A stretch of 64,000 nucleotides of DNA from Ditylenchus dipsaci (taxonomy: Eukaryota; Nematoda; Chromadorea; Rhabditida; Anguinidae), in NCBI GenBank assembly GCA_004194705.1, contig SADC01000476.1, forward strand, positions 83,854-147,853, given 5' to 3'. The notes beneath the pieces were generated by a model. The model did no database searches. It was given only the letters and a program-made list of their open reading frames with translations, and was not told the origin of the DNA. Position 1 is the stretch's first letter; the number at the start of each line of letters is the position of its first letter. This document shows positions 43,071 to 57,191 of this stretch, one piece after another. A program made the position numbers and the translations under genes.

Positions 43071-45225
43071 TACACTACAAGTGACACAAATCAGGCCAAA
43101 TTATCCAACATAAACATAAACTATCTAACGAAGGCTAAAAATTAATCACAGAATTAATTTTCTTATATTTAATGCAAAAGCAGCTACGTTTATTTCATTA
43201 CCTTTATTTACTTTTATTCAAATTATATGTTCGTTTCGACAAATTCAAATTTGTTTCACACAACGAATAAAATTCGAATAATACAAGCTTTAAATTTCGA
43301 AACAGGGCATATGAAAGCGGCTGTATTGGTTTTCGCACGGCTTTTTAAAACGTCCAAAAATGGATCTATTTACTTTTGAATAAAATTTTGCTGTATAAAA
43401 TGATTTGACAATAAACATTTAACATTTCACTGGGCTCTATTTTAGTCCTACAATCATTAAAATAAGAACAGGAACTCACGCGGATGGGAAAATCCATGGA
43501 AAAGACTATAGAATACGACAAAAAAAATAGCCGATCAAGCTAGAAACTGAAAATTTCGGCCGGCCGAGCCAAAGGTCGAAAACAAAATATTCTGACTAAC
43601 CGAAGGCTGAAAATGAGAACAACGAGAGCAGACAGCTTAGGCCAGAGTAACCAGTGGATAAGTGTTTGTGTATTCTTTTTCAAAACCTCCACTTATTCGA
43701 CTACTCTTCGGTGCACAACATTTTCAATCATATCAGATCAAATTTACTGTCATTTTACAGCCTAGATATTCTGAATGTTGTGTACCTAGGAGAAGCCGAA
43801 CTATCAATGGGTCGGAAGAAATAACATAAAAACACCGCTCCACTAAGCACTCTAAACCTTAAACTCTAATCAATATTCAAATAATATTTTCCTAACTGAT
43901 CAAGTAGCTCGCACATAATATACTAAAACTGATAACTCTAAACTTTTCCTAGATAAATTCAAGCCTAATAATTTATAAAATCTGACAGAGTGAATCAATG
44001 AGTGAAAAACTAAGTATAGCTAAATATAGGCTTGTGAAACTTGTAACTCTACGAGAATTTCACCCATATTTCCGTGGATATCTGAAAATCATGAAAATAG
44101 AAGAACGTATGAAACATCTAACTCTCAAATTTGTGCCGTCTTTATGTCCATAGACTCCTTGTCCTTACACTTCGTCTTCAGCAAATAGGCCCTTTTAGCT
44201 TTATTAACCTTGGGTTTGTGTGAAATTATGAGAAGTCCCACCTCTCCATAATTGTACTTTAGCAAAAAATAGCCACATGTGCTGGCGTAAAGCTCCAAAA
44301 AATAGCGCTAGGCGGCATCGCCTTGCGTTTTTCAAAACAGCTAGTGAAGATATGATTAGTAGGGATGGAGGATGGCCTATTCCGGGACGTGAAAACAAAT
44401 TTAAAAAATTCCGGGACTGGAAAAAACCATAAAAACCCCGCGGGAAGGGGCGTCCTGTGCCCACCGTCCTTCATCCGGATCATTAGGGATATCCCTAATG
44501 ATTAATGCAATTATGATCTTCCCATCTTCTGCATTTCATCCCGGGAGGTGAGCACCCAAGCTTTTAATAATTTTTTTCGGTAAAGTCTCTAGGAAAAGGA
44601 TGGGCGGACGATTAACCTTGGGTTCGTGTGAAATCATGAGAATCACCACCTCTTTTTGGTGGCAACGCAGAAGACCTTTGAAAATTGCGGTTTTAAGTAA
44701 ATTTAGTTTTTTATAATTTTTTAGGTCCAGCCGAGCAGACTGGCCGAGCCCGTGCACAGGCTTGGTTAGTAGTACCGAGATATCCAGACGTTTCATCGTA
44801 AGGAGAAAAAAGGGTTCTCAGTCGAAATCCTGTTTTCGACGTTATGTTTGAAAATCACAGATCCAGATTTTTTTGATCTTTCAAAGACGGTATATATTTT
44901 TTATTTTCGCATTTTTATTCAAAAACCTTGCTTGTTTTAAAGTCAAAAAGCATTCGTTGAATGACTGTTTAAGAGGCCCACCCGTGAGTTATAAAAGTAA
45001 TAAGAGCAGAGAGTTATGTGCGTACCTCTTTAATTAAGCAGTTACTTAAGCAAATCGGTCGGTGTCTCAATCTGATTGACTAGCTCTAAAACCCCAATAC
45101 AGACTCTTAAGTAAATGGGTAGCTTTTATTTAGGCAAAGTATCACATCTGTAGGAATTTCAACCGAACACTAAACGATATGAATGTATTTGCGAAAGGCA
45201 CATATCAAATCATCTCATCATTACA

Positions 45226-46127
45226 CTAATCAGAGTCGCTGCTGCTTTCGTCGCTCATAATAAGATCTTCCATAACATTGACTGGTGCAGCTGGAGTTGT
45301 TTTCCCGAGTGGCGCCTGAAACAAGAATATGTATTTAAATAGCAGAATAAACAGCCCTACCATCATGCTTTCCAAAGCCAACGCATCCTCATCAGAATCC
45401 GAATCGTTTCCACCTGAACCTTCCTTCCTCTCGTTCTCATCATTGGAAGAAGTACCCGAAGAGTGAGATGATGGAGAAGAAGTAGCAGCCCTCTCATCGT
45501 TTTCTACCTTCGCCACTGGCTTTAAATGACGACCAGTTTTAGACCGAATTCGCTGAATCTGTGCCTTTAAAGCCTCATTCGTGCCATCATCATTGCCTCT
45601 GAAAACTGCTTTTGTATACCTCTATCGTGTTACAAGAAGTGTTACCTTGTTTTCTTTATCGTGAAGTTCGAAGAGAGACGCTCTAGAGTCAGTTGTTTTG
45701 TTTCCTGGTCAAAGATGAGAAGACACTCCTTATCGCCAGCAATAGGATTCTTGGACCCTTTGTAGACAGTCAAGTTATCGAGGTTTTGGTTCGGCACAAC
45801 TACCTAAATTACAATAATGTCTAAAAAAAGTTAGGGTGGCTTACTTTGAAAAATACCTGCACATCACGATTATCAGCCCACCAATGTAAGTTTCTTGTTC
45901 GCCAGCTACAGACTGCGGTTTAAAGTCATCTTAAACAAAAGTTTAGCTTTGAAAACCAAATAAAATGACTTACACCTCAGAGTATGGAACTCACTAGCAC
46001 TTGATGAAGGAGCGTTACTTGAACGCTTCGACGGCTTCTGATTGGCATGTGCAAAAGAATCACCAATTTTTATTTCATATGTGTCGTAGGGAATGCCCGT
46101 AGCCGAATCAGAATTACCTTTTTGCAT
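45226..46127 (-). CDS. EAF: ELL-associated factor (EAF), unit 2
   Basis: Same gene as at 35281-36182, start at 46127 and stop at 45226-45228, complete in structure. Here the T-run in the exon beginning VENDERAATSSPSS has the length that keeps the frame, in contrast to unit 1. At about 45878 'cagcccacc' has lost an A relative to the other units (cagccacacc), changing the VADNRD segment. It lies wholly inside the repeated unit, so if the triplication is real this is an additional intact EAF. Confidence 0.85.
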
Positions 46128-47097
46128 TTCACTCGATATTGAGAACAAACTGAAAATATTATCAATTAAGTAATTGGAAAACAATTCAAACAAATCCAGC
46201 AGAATATGACGCAAATAGTACAATGGGGAAAACCAGATAAGGATATCCGGTTTCTGCGATCTAACTTCTGAAAGAAGTTGAGGTAATTTCCACGCTTTAG
46301 AGTCAAAATTGTTTTCAAAACTTTTCTCTGGCAAACAAACACATCAGCAAAACCACATTTTGAAAAAGCATTGGCTTATACTGATTTGGTTTGCGAAAAA
46401 GCTGAAATAGGTCACGAAAAGGATTATTTATCTGACGAAAAACTGAAATTGACATTAAATTGGCATCTTTTCTAAATTTTCGTGTTAATTTTTTGAATTT
46501 TTTTTAAATAGCTTATAGCCCAGAATCTCAGTTTTCTAACAAGCTATCAACTGACCAGATGATATTTCAAATAGTTGGAGGAAAAGGTCTTCAAATGGAC
46601 CAAATTTCGGAAAAATTTGCTCTATTCAAAGACCTTTTCCTCCAACTTTTTGAAACATCATTTGGTCAGTTGATAGCTTGTTAGAAATCTGAGATCCTGG
46701 GCTACACAATACTAAAAAAGTTAACAAAAAGTCATAACAAAAAATTAGAAAAATATTTAAGTTTTTCGTGAGATAAATAATCTTTTTCGTGACCTATTTC
46801 TGCTTTTTCGCAAACCAAATCATATTATGCCAAAAGCATTACCAAAAAATAAACATATTATTTCTAGCAATAGTCAATTCAGGATGGAAAATCCAACAAA
46901 TCCTTATAAAAAATTGAAATTAACACACAGACAAGACGCCAAAATTATTGCAAACACTTCAAAAAGGGATATTTCGCGGAAAAAATTAGCGGTAAAGTGA
47001 CAAGTTGAAGCAGATTTATCTCTCGTTTTATTTATTCTCTGATGGTTTGTTCGACTTGGCTTTTCAAATTGTGTCTTCCACTATCAGAAAAATCAGC

Positions 47098-47999
47098 ATG
47101 GAAATTTCTTTGAATGGCACTGCATTCAAATACACCAATTTTGTGTTTGGTTTCCAGGAGCGATACTTCAAACTTACCAGTGGTGTAATTTATTACTATT
47201 TATCCAAGGAAACTGAGAAGGAGGTGCAGAAAATTCCGGGTATTAAGCAATTTCAGGCTAGAGGTTTGTAAATCTTTGTCGTTTATTTTGAGTTGGATAA
47301 TAAGTCAAATTTTTTTAGTTTGATGACGATCCCTATCGATTTGATATTGTTTTTCCGGATGAAAGGTGGAGCCTCAGGTTCTGCAACAGGGATGAACTGG
47401 TGTTGTGGAGAGATGCTTTACAGGTTTAGCTTTTTATTATTCACTGGTAAAGACGATTGAAAATTGCAGGCTTTCTCGAAATATCCGCTAGAAGTAGAGG
47501 AAGAATTGAGACTGATGTCGACAACTTCCTCCAACAGCAATCAATCCTCTTCATTTTTTGCCGTGGAATGTGATGTTCAGGATCAGACACCTCCTGGCCC
47601 CTCCACACTAGACTCAAATGCTCTGTACAGGCTCAGAGAGGAGATGCCTCAACAATTGAACTTAGTCATTAAAGTTTTGGACCAGTGGCTGACATTAGAC
47701 GATTTCAGTGCGCATTGTGAGTTTTTCAATATGTTTTTTTTACAAAAATGTAATCACATTTTCTTAAAAAAATGTCAGATTTATTTGTCCCAAATTTGTG
47801 CTAAAAATATGTGGTGCAGAACAAAAAAAAAACTTTTTTGATGCAGAAAAAGAATTGCCTCGTCTTAAAGCCATGCAAATGCCGTTTTTAAATTTTTGTA
47901 TAAGCATTTAGACATTCAGGGTGCTTAAAAGCCCATTCCTTTTTCCTAGTCATTGCATTGTACAAGGTTTTAGTTAGTGTATTCGCTGTTTGGTTTCAT
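47098..47999 (+). pseudogene. CERT 5' fragment (PH domain), unit 2
   Basis: The three PH-domain exons begin at ATG 47098 and end at about 47716; the sequence then stops in intron 3 at the junction with unit 3. The G-run before TGCAG is only GG (GGGG in the in-frame unit 3), which would shift the first exon. The START exons are missing. Other exon sequence, including PGPSTLDSNAL, matches unit 3. Confidence 0.8.
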
Positions 48000-48000
48000 A

Positions 48001-51000
48001 ATGATTCAAGTGGCCATTTAGAGCTTTGACAAGAAAACCTGGCTCCGTTTCGGCGATTGATTGCACGGTCTTGAAACCTTGATTGTAAAGTAGTTGAGCA
48101 CGGCTTTGCTTGACGTAGTCAATAGCCATCAGTGAAACGAGTTCTAAAAAACCAAATCATTTATGCGGTTGACCAATAATTTCATTACTCCAAATTGCTA
48201 CCTTGACAAGAGCACGAAGTCAATTTTCTAAGGAATTCAGGCAAAAGAATCTTGAGTGGCCATAAAGAAGGGATTTTCTAAAAATTGGTAGAAGAGCATT
48301 AGCGCAATGAAAATGATATTAAAGGACCATAGTTTTAGCACACAGCGGCATGCGCAAGATTTGAATTGGCGGAGGACACTTCTCTTTCGTCTCTCACTAT
48401 GCTCTTGGTGTCATTCGAAATGACTCATTAGAGTACAGTGAGAGACGAAAGAGAAGTGTCCCCCGCCAATTCAAATTTTGCGCATGCCGCTGCCCGCAAA
48501 AACTGAAAATGTGGAAAGGATTACGAATAAATAAAAAAATACCTCCGCAAATCTCTTATAGCTCCTGCATGTATGAAGATTTCCTGTTATCAAAAAAAGG
48601 AACTTAAAAGACTGAAACAGATTGAATAAATATAGAAATTTCCGCACCTACTAAGTGTTAACAAAAAAATTGAGCCGTTTTTTGAAAGTCTATTATCATA
48701 ATCCGTCTCAGATTTTTTATGAAATTTGGTTGACATGAATAGCTTATTTGTTGAGTCACTCGGTATTAAAGGACCAACCTGTAACATATTTTGAATCCAA
48801 CCACGTGAAACATCGAACATTTTAGACACATCCCATAAGGTCTTTTCATTCCATAGTTGGTGAAGCATGAGGGCTATGTAGACTCGGAGTTTCTCTGATT
48901 TCTTATCCTAAAATTATTTAATAAAAAAGAATAAAGAAAACTACTCCTAACCGGCTGGTAATCTTTTCCCACTTGTCGCCCAATATCACTCTTGGTGATG
49001 CCCATCGATTTCAAAGGGCTTGCTCTCCTTCAGACAAGGCTAACAGCTAAATTGGGAAAACTGAGAACACAAATTATCCGAAAATTCCAACTTCTACCTG
49101 TTCCAAGAAAACATCCCACCTAATACGAGCGGAGAAATTTAACTGAACGTCGAGCGGAATCACAATGAAAATCAAATGAAAGCATGAAAAAAAGACAATC
49201 CCTCTGTCTAAATTTTTCGTCAAAGCATCATTCACGTCGAGGGCAGTACTTGGATTAAGATTTGCATTAAATGTGGCCGATCCTTTCAGTGTGGGCAGCA
49301 ACTGAGAGCTCTACAATCGTTTTTTATTTTGAAAAATGGCCATAAGCTTAGTGAACAAAGAAAAATCGTACGTTCTTTACAGTGATCATTTCCTTTTCAC
49401 GCAACCGATCCAGAATGGCATTCAATTGAAAAAAGACGTCATCTTTTTTCTGAATACCATATAGAGTTGAGTTTAACATTGTGTCACCGAGGTCTTCTAT
49501 GGACTGGCATACCTAAAGCACGAACTAACAGTACAGCTTTGGTCGAGGACAAACTCTACTTTTAAAGCAATCAAATCTAAATAAAAAGCTTCTAGCAAAT
49601 AAGCATCTTCAAGACTACTGTTACAAGCTTCCATTGGACCTTTCACCATTTCCATAAACTACAATTAGAAAAAAGGATGAAAGACAGTTTTTCTCAAAGA
49701 AAAAATCGCACCCAAATTCTTTCAGCTTCTTTTAACATGACAATGCTTTCTCCACGTCTATCCAGCCCTAAATTTTATTGAATGAGTACTTTGTTCATCG
49801 CAAACTTTAGCTGATTACCAGCTCTTCCCGCCCTACCAATCATTTGCAAATATTTTCCTTTGGTTAGCCTTGCTCTAAACATATATTATGTTAGAAGTTT
49901 CAGAAAATCGCTTTAGGAGAGCTGAATTAAAAAACACTCTCAAATTTTTTAAAAGGTCGGAATTCAAAACTTCAAAAGACTATGATTTTAATTTCCTTCT
50001 AAATAGCTACCTTCCAACGTAAGGAGTCCTGATGATCACCCTTCGGCAAGGAAGATTAACCTGAAAGTAGAAAAAAAATCAAGTCATAAAAACCCCAGTA
50101 TTTTAGAAGGGTCTTACGCCAGCCGCTAGTGTTGATGTTGAGCAAATGACGCGGATAACTCCTTCCTATGAATGAAAATTAACATGGTTGTGACATGTGA
50201 AAAGACAGACCTTGAATGCAGCTTCTACATGTAACCTCTCCTCGGCTGTTAAATCTAAAAAGCATCATCTTTTAATCAGAAAAATAGTTTGAAGAAAGTT
50301 TCAACTCCTTCCTATGAATGAAAATTAACATGGTTGTGACATGTGAAAAGACAGACCTTGAATGCAGCTTCTACATGTAACCTCTCCTCGGCTGTTAAAT
50401 CTAAAAAAGCATCATCTTTTAATCAGAAAAATAGTTTGAAGAAAGTTTCAAATCTGGACCTGAATGGTGATAGCAATCCCTGCTAAGATTCCTTTTTCTA
50501 AAATAGGGTCGATCCGATTGTCCCCTTCCCTTTTCAGTTCATCGATGATCTGCTCACGTCTTTCCTTGTTTTCCTCCTTGACCTTCCTAAAAAAATGATT
50601 TTTTTCTTTTCAGGCGAAAAAAATAATAATCACTGATGTATATTTCGCGTGATGAGTCGACAAGTGTTTTGGCAGTACTCCTTGGAGGAGCAGAAGATGA
50701 TTATAGACCTCTCGTTCAGAATTGGATTCAGCAAGAGAAAGATTCCATCTGGATCTTCCTAAGTAGACCTATCAGCTTTAAAACATTAACCAGCAATAAA
50801 TTTTTACGGGATTTCTTTTTGAACCAAGATCTACTTCCTCTTTTTCCGTTTCTACCGAACAAAGGGATGATCCCACTTTGAATAGCTGCTTCAACTCAAT
50901 TGGTCTGAATTCCGTCGTGAAAACATGAGCATCTCCCAAAAAACGCTGCAGTTCTGGCAAGTTACTAAACAAAAATAAGAAACTTCTGAATATTTGAAAG

Positions 51001-53163
51001 CAAGCAACCTTAGGGTGGCTGACATCCCAACAATTTGAGGGTTTATTTTACGCAAGAGCTTAGTTAGACACATTTCCAAGTGAGCACCTCTGAATCCATC
51101 TCCCAGCATGTGCAACTACAGCAAAATTGTTAACCTCATCGACTTTAAAAAGATAACCACCTCATCTACGATCACCAGCCCAATGTTGCTGCTGAGACGT
51201 GAGGCAGGATCGATCAGACTATTAATGAGCACGTTTGCTTTCTCAATTGTACAAATATAAATTGAGCACTGGCCATTTCTTCGTTTTATTGCGGTATTCG
51301 ACCCTTCTTTCTTGCGTATTCCTCCACGCAAATATCGAAATTGTGTTCAAATTTGGACAGAGAGAGAACCTTAAAGACGCAAGTTTCATTAAAGATATGA
51401 GGTTCTCTTATGCTGTTTTCGATATCCAACTTTATTAAACAAATAACTTGCGTGCACATTTTTCTGCCAAAAAGCCTTGGAGAGAAAGAAGTTAGTTACA
51501 TATAGGTGGATTGTGAGTAATCACAAGCTGGTCAAACATGGATCGATCAAAAAAATTCCTTTTACCCGAATTTTTATTTCAAAGCTACCTTTAATCAAGA
51601 TTTTTATGTGAATTCAAGTTTCGATATCGAACCTACATTTCAAAAATTGGGTGCCATTATATCTAGACTCGACTAGTTATGAAGAATATGAAATTGCTGC
51701 TTTATAAGGTACAATTCTGGTATACCCCAGCACTCAATTCTGGTAAACCCACGATTTACCCCGTGATTGATAGCTGAGGATGTTAGCTACACGATGGTGT
51801 AAAAATTTCTTGGTTTAGTTCACAAAAAATGTATACCTTTTAATTAAAATTAAATTGAATCTTTTCGAGTGAAAATTAAACACTCAAAAATGATTCAATT
51901 CTATTTTAATTAAAAGATATACACTTTGGTGAACTAGACCATGAAATCTTTAGACCACCGTGTAGCTAAAATCCTCAGCTTTCAATTGTGGGGTAAAGTG
52001 TTGGGGGTATATCAGAATTTAGTGCTGGGGGTATATCAGAATTTAGTGCTGGGGCAGGGCTGTACCGGATATCCGATATCCGACATCCGATATCCGATAT
52101 GCGGCACTTTTTGGCATCCGATATCCGGTATCCGAAAAAATGGCGAATTTTCGGAAAAAATTTTTTAAAACTTTTTTGAAATTTAGAAAAATTTTTCAAT
52201 TTTTTTTTCAAAATTTCATCAAAAATATCCGAAATCCGATATCCGATAACCGATATCCGGCACTTTTTCATATCCGGTATCCGATATCCGATCCGATATT
52301 TTTTGGTATCCGGTACAGCCCTGTGCTGGGGGTATATCAGAATTTAGTGCTGGGGGTATACCAGAATTTAGCCCTTTAAAGAAGTTGAGAAATATAAGAA
52401 TAAATTTAAAAAAATTACCAATTCTTGAACGATTGCAACAAACCTAAGAGAGGAATAAGTCTTAGTTTTTATTTTAAATTATTTCGTAACTTACGGCACG
52501 ATCATTATACAATTCCTCTTGAGCACTAGAGTCTCCCTCAACATCAGTATTTCGGCTACTAATGTCTAAATAAAAAATGCTTAACCCAGCACAACTTCTT
52601 ATAAGAAGTAAACCTTTCCAGCGCTAGTAGGCAATGATAAAATAAAGTTTTCTCCATCCAGCAATCGTTTATCGCTCAAGCATTCGTCTTGCCATTCTAA
52701 AAATACGTCATACAGTTGACAAAATGTTTTAAAATGATACCATAAAGGGTTTCTATTTTCCTGCTCTTGTAGGCTTCAGCAATTTCATGAGGAAGCTCAA
52801 GATCCATCAGTAGTTCGAAAAAAGATCGCTGGCAGAGTGGAAGAGAAGAGTTGATGCTGATGTCGTTCAGGTTGGAAAAGTCACAGCTGTTCAAGGATGC
52901 CATTGGACTTGGTCGAGAATTTTCATTCACCCGTAACTTTCATTGAGCACTTTTGTAGGGCACTTTATTGGCGTAAACTTCATCTAAAATAAGCAACTTC
53001 AGTAACATTTCTATCTATAAATGATAGTTGTGCAGTGTCATCCAATAACCTTCTTTTCAGCCGAAGAAAATGTTGAAATGTCTAAGGTTGAAGTTATCAT
53101 AGGGTCGAACGACAAATCGACATCAGAGTAGAGATTTATTGAATCATTTAATTCGTCCGCCAT
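48001..53163 (-). pseudogene. HELQ, unit 3, truncated and with duplicated exon
   Basis: Third HELQ copy, start at 53163. The 3' end is cut about 22 nt deeper in the penultimate exon than in unit 2, and the last exon is missing. A 146-bp tandem duplication (50157-50302 and 50303-50447) repeats the exon encoding [14 protein letters not shown] with its introns, so the mRNA could contain that exon twice, just before the STLAAG motif V exon. Remaining motifs as in unit 1. Product, if any, would be altered at both places. Confidence 0.8.
50157..50447. repeat. 146-bp tandem duplication inside unit 3
   Basis: The sequence beginning AACTCCTTCCTATGAATG and ending GAAGAAAGTTTC occurs twice head-to-tail. 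Units 1 and 2 have it once (from about 30256 and 40206). It spans one small HELQ exon plus both flanking introns. Confidence 0.9.
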
Positions 53164-55317
53164 TACACTACAAGTGACACAAATCAGGCCAAATTATCCA
53201 ACATAAACATAAACTATCTAACGAAGGCTAAAAATTAATCACAGAATTAATTTTCTTATATTTAATGCAAAAGCAGCTACGTTTATTTCATTACCTTTAT
53301 TTACTTTTATTCAAATTATATGTTCGTTTCGACAAATTCAAATTTGTTTCACACAACGAATAAAATTCGAATAATACAAGCTTTAAATTTCGAAACAGGG
53401 CATATGAAAGCGGCTGTATTGGTTTTCGCACGGCTTTTTAAAACGTCCAAAAATGGATCTATTTACTTTTGAATAAAATTTTGCTGTATAAAATGATTTG
53501 ACAATAAACATTTAACATTTCACTGGGCTCTATTTTAGTCCTACAATCATTAAAATAAGAACAGGAACTCACGCGGATGGGAAAATCCATGGAAAAGACT
53601 ATAGAATACGACAAAAAAAATAGCCGATCAAGCTAGAAACTGAAAATTTCGGCCGGCCGAGCCAAAGGTCGAAAACAAAATATTCTGACTAACCGAAGGC
53701 TGAAAATGAGAACAACGAGAGCAGACAGCTTAGGCCAGAGTAACCAGTGGATAAGTGTTTGTGTATTCTTTTTCAAAACCTCCACTTATTCGACTACTCT
53801 TCGGTGCACAACATTTTCAATCATATCAGATCAAATTTACTGTCATTTTACAGCCTAGATATTCTGAATGTTGTGTACCTAGGAGAAGCCGAACTATCAA
53901 TGGGTCGGAAGAAATAACATAAAAACACCGCTCCACTAAGCACTCTAAACCTTAAACTCTAATCAATATTCAAATAATATTTTCCTAACTGATCAAGTAG
54001 CTCGCACATAATATACTAAAACTGATAACTCTAAACTTTTCCTAGATAAATTCAAGCCTAATAATTTATAAAATCTGACAGAGTGAATCAATGAGTGAAA
54101 AACTAAGTATAGCTAAATATAGGCTTGTGAAACTTGTAACTCTACGAGAATTTCACCCATATTTCCGTGGATATCTGAAAATCATGAAAATAGAAGAACG
54201 TATGAAACATCTAACTCTCAAATTTGTGCCGTCTTTATGTCCATAGACTCCTTGTCCTTACACTTCGTCTTCAGCAAATAGGCCCTTTTAGCTTTTATTA
54301 ACCTTGGTTTGTGTGAAATTATGAGAAGTCCCACCTCTCCATAATTGTACTTTAGCAAAAAATAGCCACATGTGCTGGCGTAAAGCTCCAAAAAATAGCG
54401 CTAGGCGGCATCGCCTTGCGTTTTTCAAAACAGCTAGTGAAGATATGATTAGTAGGGATGGAGGATGGCCTATTCCGGGACGTGAAAACAAATTTAAAAA
54501 ATTCCGGGACTGGAAAAAACCATAAAAACCCCGCGGGAAGGGGCGTCCTGTGCCCACCGTCCTTCATCCGGATCATTAGGGATATCCCTAATGATTAATG
54601 CAATTATGATCTTCCCATCTTCTGCATTTCATCCCGGGAGGTGAGCACCAAGCTTTTAATAATTTTTTTCGGTAAAGTCTCTAGGAAAAGGATGGGCGGA
54701 CGATTAACCTTGGGTTCGTGTGAAATCATGAGAATCACCACCTCTTTTTGGTGGCAACGCAGAAGACCTTTGAAAATTGCGGTTTTAAGTAAATTTAGTT
54801 TTTTATAATTTTTTAGGTCCAGCCGAGCAGACTGGCCGAGCCCGTGCACAGGCTTGGTTAGTAGTACCGAGATATCCAGACGTTTCATCGTAAGGAGAAA
54901 AAAGGGTTCTCAGTCGAAATCCTGTTTTCGACGTTATGTTTGAAAATCACAGATCCAGATTTTTTTGATCTTTCAAAGACGGTATATATTTTTTATTTTC
55001 GCATTTTTATTCAAAAACCTTGCTTGTTTTAAAGTCAAAAAGCATTCGTTGAATGACTGTTTAAGAGGCCCACCCGTGAGTTATAAAAGTAATAAGAGCA
55101 GAGAGTTATGTGCGTACCTCTTTAATTAAGCAGTTACTTAAGCAAATCGGTCGGTGTCTCAATCTGATTGACTAGCTCTAAAACCCCAATACAGACTCTT
55201 AAGTAAATGGGTAGCTTTTATTTAGGCAAAGTATCACATCTGTAGGAATTTCAACCGAACACTAAACGATATGAATGTATTTGCGAAAGGCACATATCAA
55301 ATCATCTCATCATTACA

Positions 55318-56220
55318 CTAATCAGAGTCGCTGCTGCTTTCGTCGCTCATAATAAGATCTTCCATAACATTGACTGGTGCAGCTGGAGTTGTTTTCCCGA
55401 GTGGCGCCTGAAACAAGAATATGTATTTAAATAGCAGAATAAACAGCCCTACCATCATGCTTTCCAAAGCCAACGCATCCTCATCAGAATCCGAATCGTT
55501 TCCACCTGAACCTTCCTTCCTCTCGTTCTCATCATTGGAAGAAGTACCCGAAGAGTGAGATGATGGAGAAGAAGTAGCAGCCCTCTCATCGTTTTCTACC
55601 TTCGCCACTGGCTTTAAATGACGACCAGTTTTAGACCGAATTCGCTGAATCTGTGCCTTTAAAGCCTCATTCGTGCCATCATCATTGCCTCTGAAAACTG
55701 CTTTTGTATACCTCTATCGTGTTACAAGAAGTGTTACCTTGTTTTCTTTATCGTGAAGTTCGAAGAGAGACGCTCTAGAGTCAGTTGTTTTGTTTCCTGG
55801 TCAAAGATGAGAAGACACTCCTTATCGCCAGCAATAGGATTCTTGGACCCTTTGTAGACAGTCAAGTTATCGAGGTTTTGGTTCGGCACAACTACCTAAA
55901 TTACAATAATGTCTAAAAAAAGTTAGGGTGGCTTACTTTGAAAAATACCTGCACATCACGATTATCAGCCACACCAATGTAAGTTTCTTGTTCGCCAGCT
56001 ACAGACTGCGGTTTAAAGTCATCTTAAACAAAAGTTTAGCTTTGAAAACCAAATAAAATGACTTACACCTCAGAGTATGGAACTCACTAGCACTTGATGA
56101 AGGAGCGTTACTTGAACGCTTCGACGGCTTCTGATTGGCATGTGCAAAAGAATCACCAATTTTTATTTCATATGTGTCGTAGGGAATGCCCGTAGCCGAA
56201 TCAGAATTACCTTTTTGCAT
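55318..56220 (-). CDS. EAF: ELL-associated factor (EAF), unit 3
   Basis: Third EAF copy, start 56220, stop 55318-55320. All exons and splice sites seen in unit 1 are present; both the VENDERAATSSPSS exon and the GVADNRDVQ exon are in the frame-preserving form, so this is the best reference copy of the three. It is divergent from the complete CERT gene, with the 459-bp foldback element between them. Confidence 0.92.
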
Positions 56221-57191
56221 TTCACTCGATATTGAGAACAAACTGAAAATATTATCAATTAAGTAATTGGAAAACAATTCAAACAAATCCAGCAGAATAT
56301 GACGCAAATAGTACAATGGGGAAAACCAGATAAGGATATCCGGTTTCTGCGATCTAACTTCTGAAAGAAGTTGAGGTAATTTCCACGCTTTAGAGTCAAA
56401 ATTGTTTTCAAAACTTTTCTCTGGCAAACAAACACATCAGCAAAACCACATTTTGAAAAAGCATTGGCTTATACTGATTTGGTTTGCGAAAAAGCTGAAA
56501 TAGGTCACGAAAAGGATTATTTATCTGACGAAAAACTGAAATTGACATTAAATTGGCATCTTTTCTAAATTTTCGTGTTAATTTTTTGAATTTTTTTTAA
56601 ATAGCTTATAGCCCAGAATCTCAGTTTTCTAACAAGCTATCAACTGACCAGATGATATTTCAAATAGTTGGAGGAAAAGGTCTTCAAATGGACCAAATTT
56701 TCGGAAAAATTTGCTCTATTCAAAGACCTTTTCCTCCAACTTTTTGAAACATCATTTGGTCAGTTGATAGCTTGTTAGAAATCTGAGATCCTGGGCTACA
56801 CAATACTAAAAAAGTTAACAAAAAGTCATAACAAAAAATTAGAAAAATATTTAAGTTTTTCGTGAGATAAATAATCTTTTTCGTGACCTATTTCTGCTTT
56901 TTCGCAAACCAAATCATATTATGCCAAAAGCATTACCAAAAAATAAACATATTATTTCTAGCAATAGTCAATTCAGGATGGAAAATCCAACAAATCCTTA
57001 TAAAAAATTGAAATTAACACACAGACAAGACGCCAAAATTATTGCAAACACTTCAAAAAGGGATATTTCGCGGAAAAAATTAGCGGTAAAGTGACAAGTT
57101 GAAGCAGATTTATCTCTCGTTTTATTTATTCTCTGATGGTTTGTTCGACTTGGCTTTTCAAATTGTGTCTTCCACTATCAGAAAAATCAGC

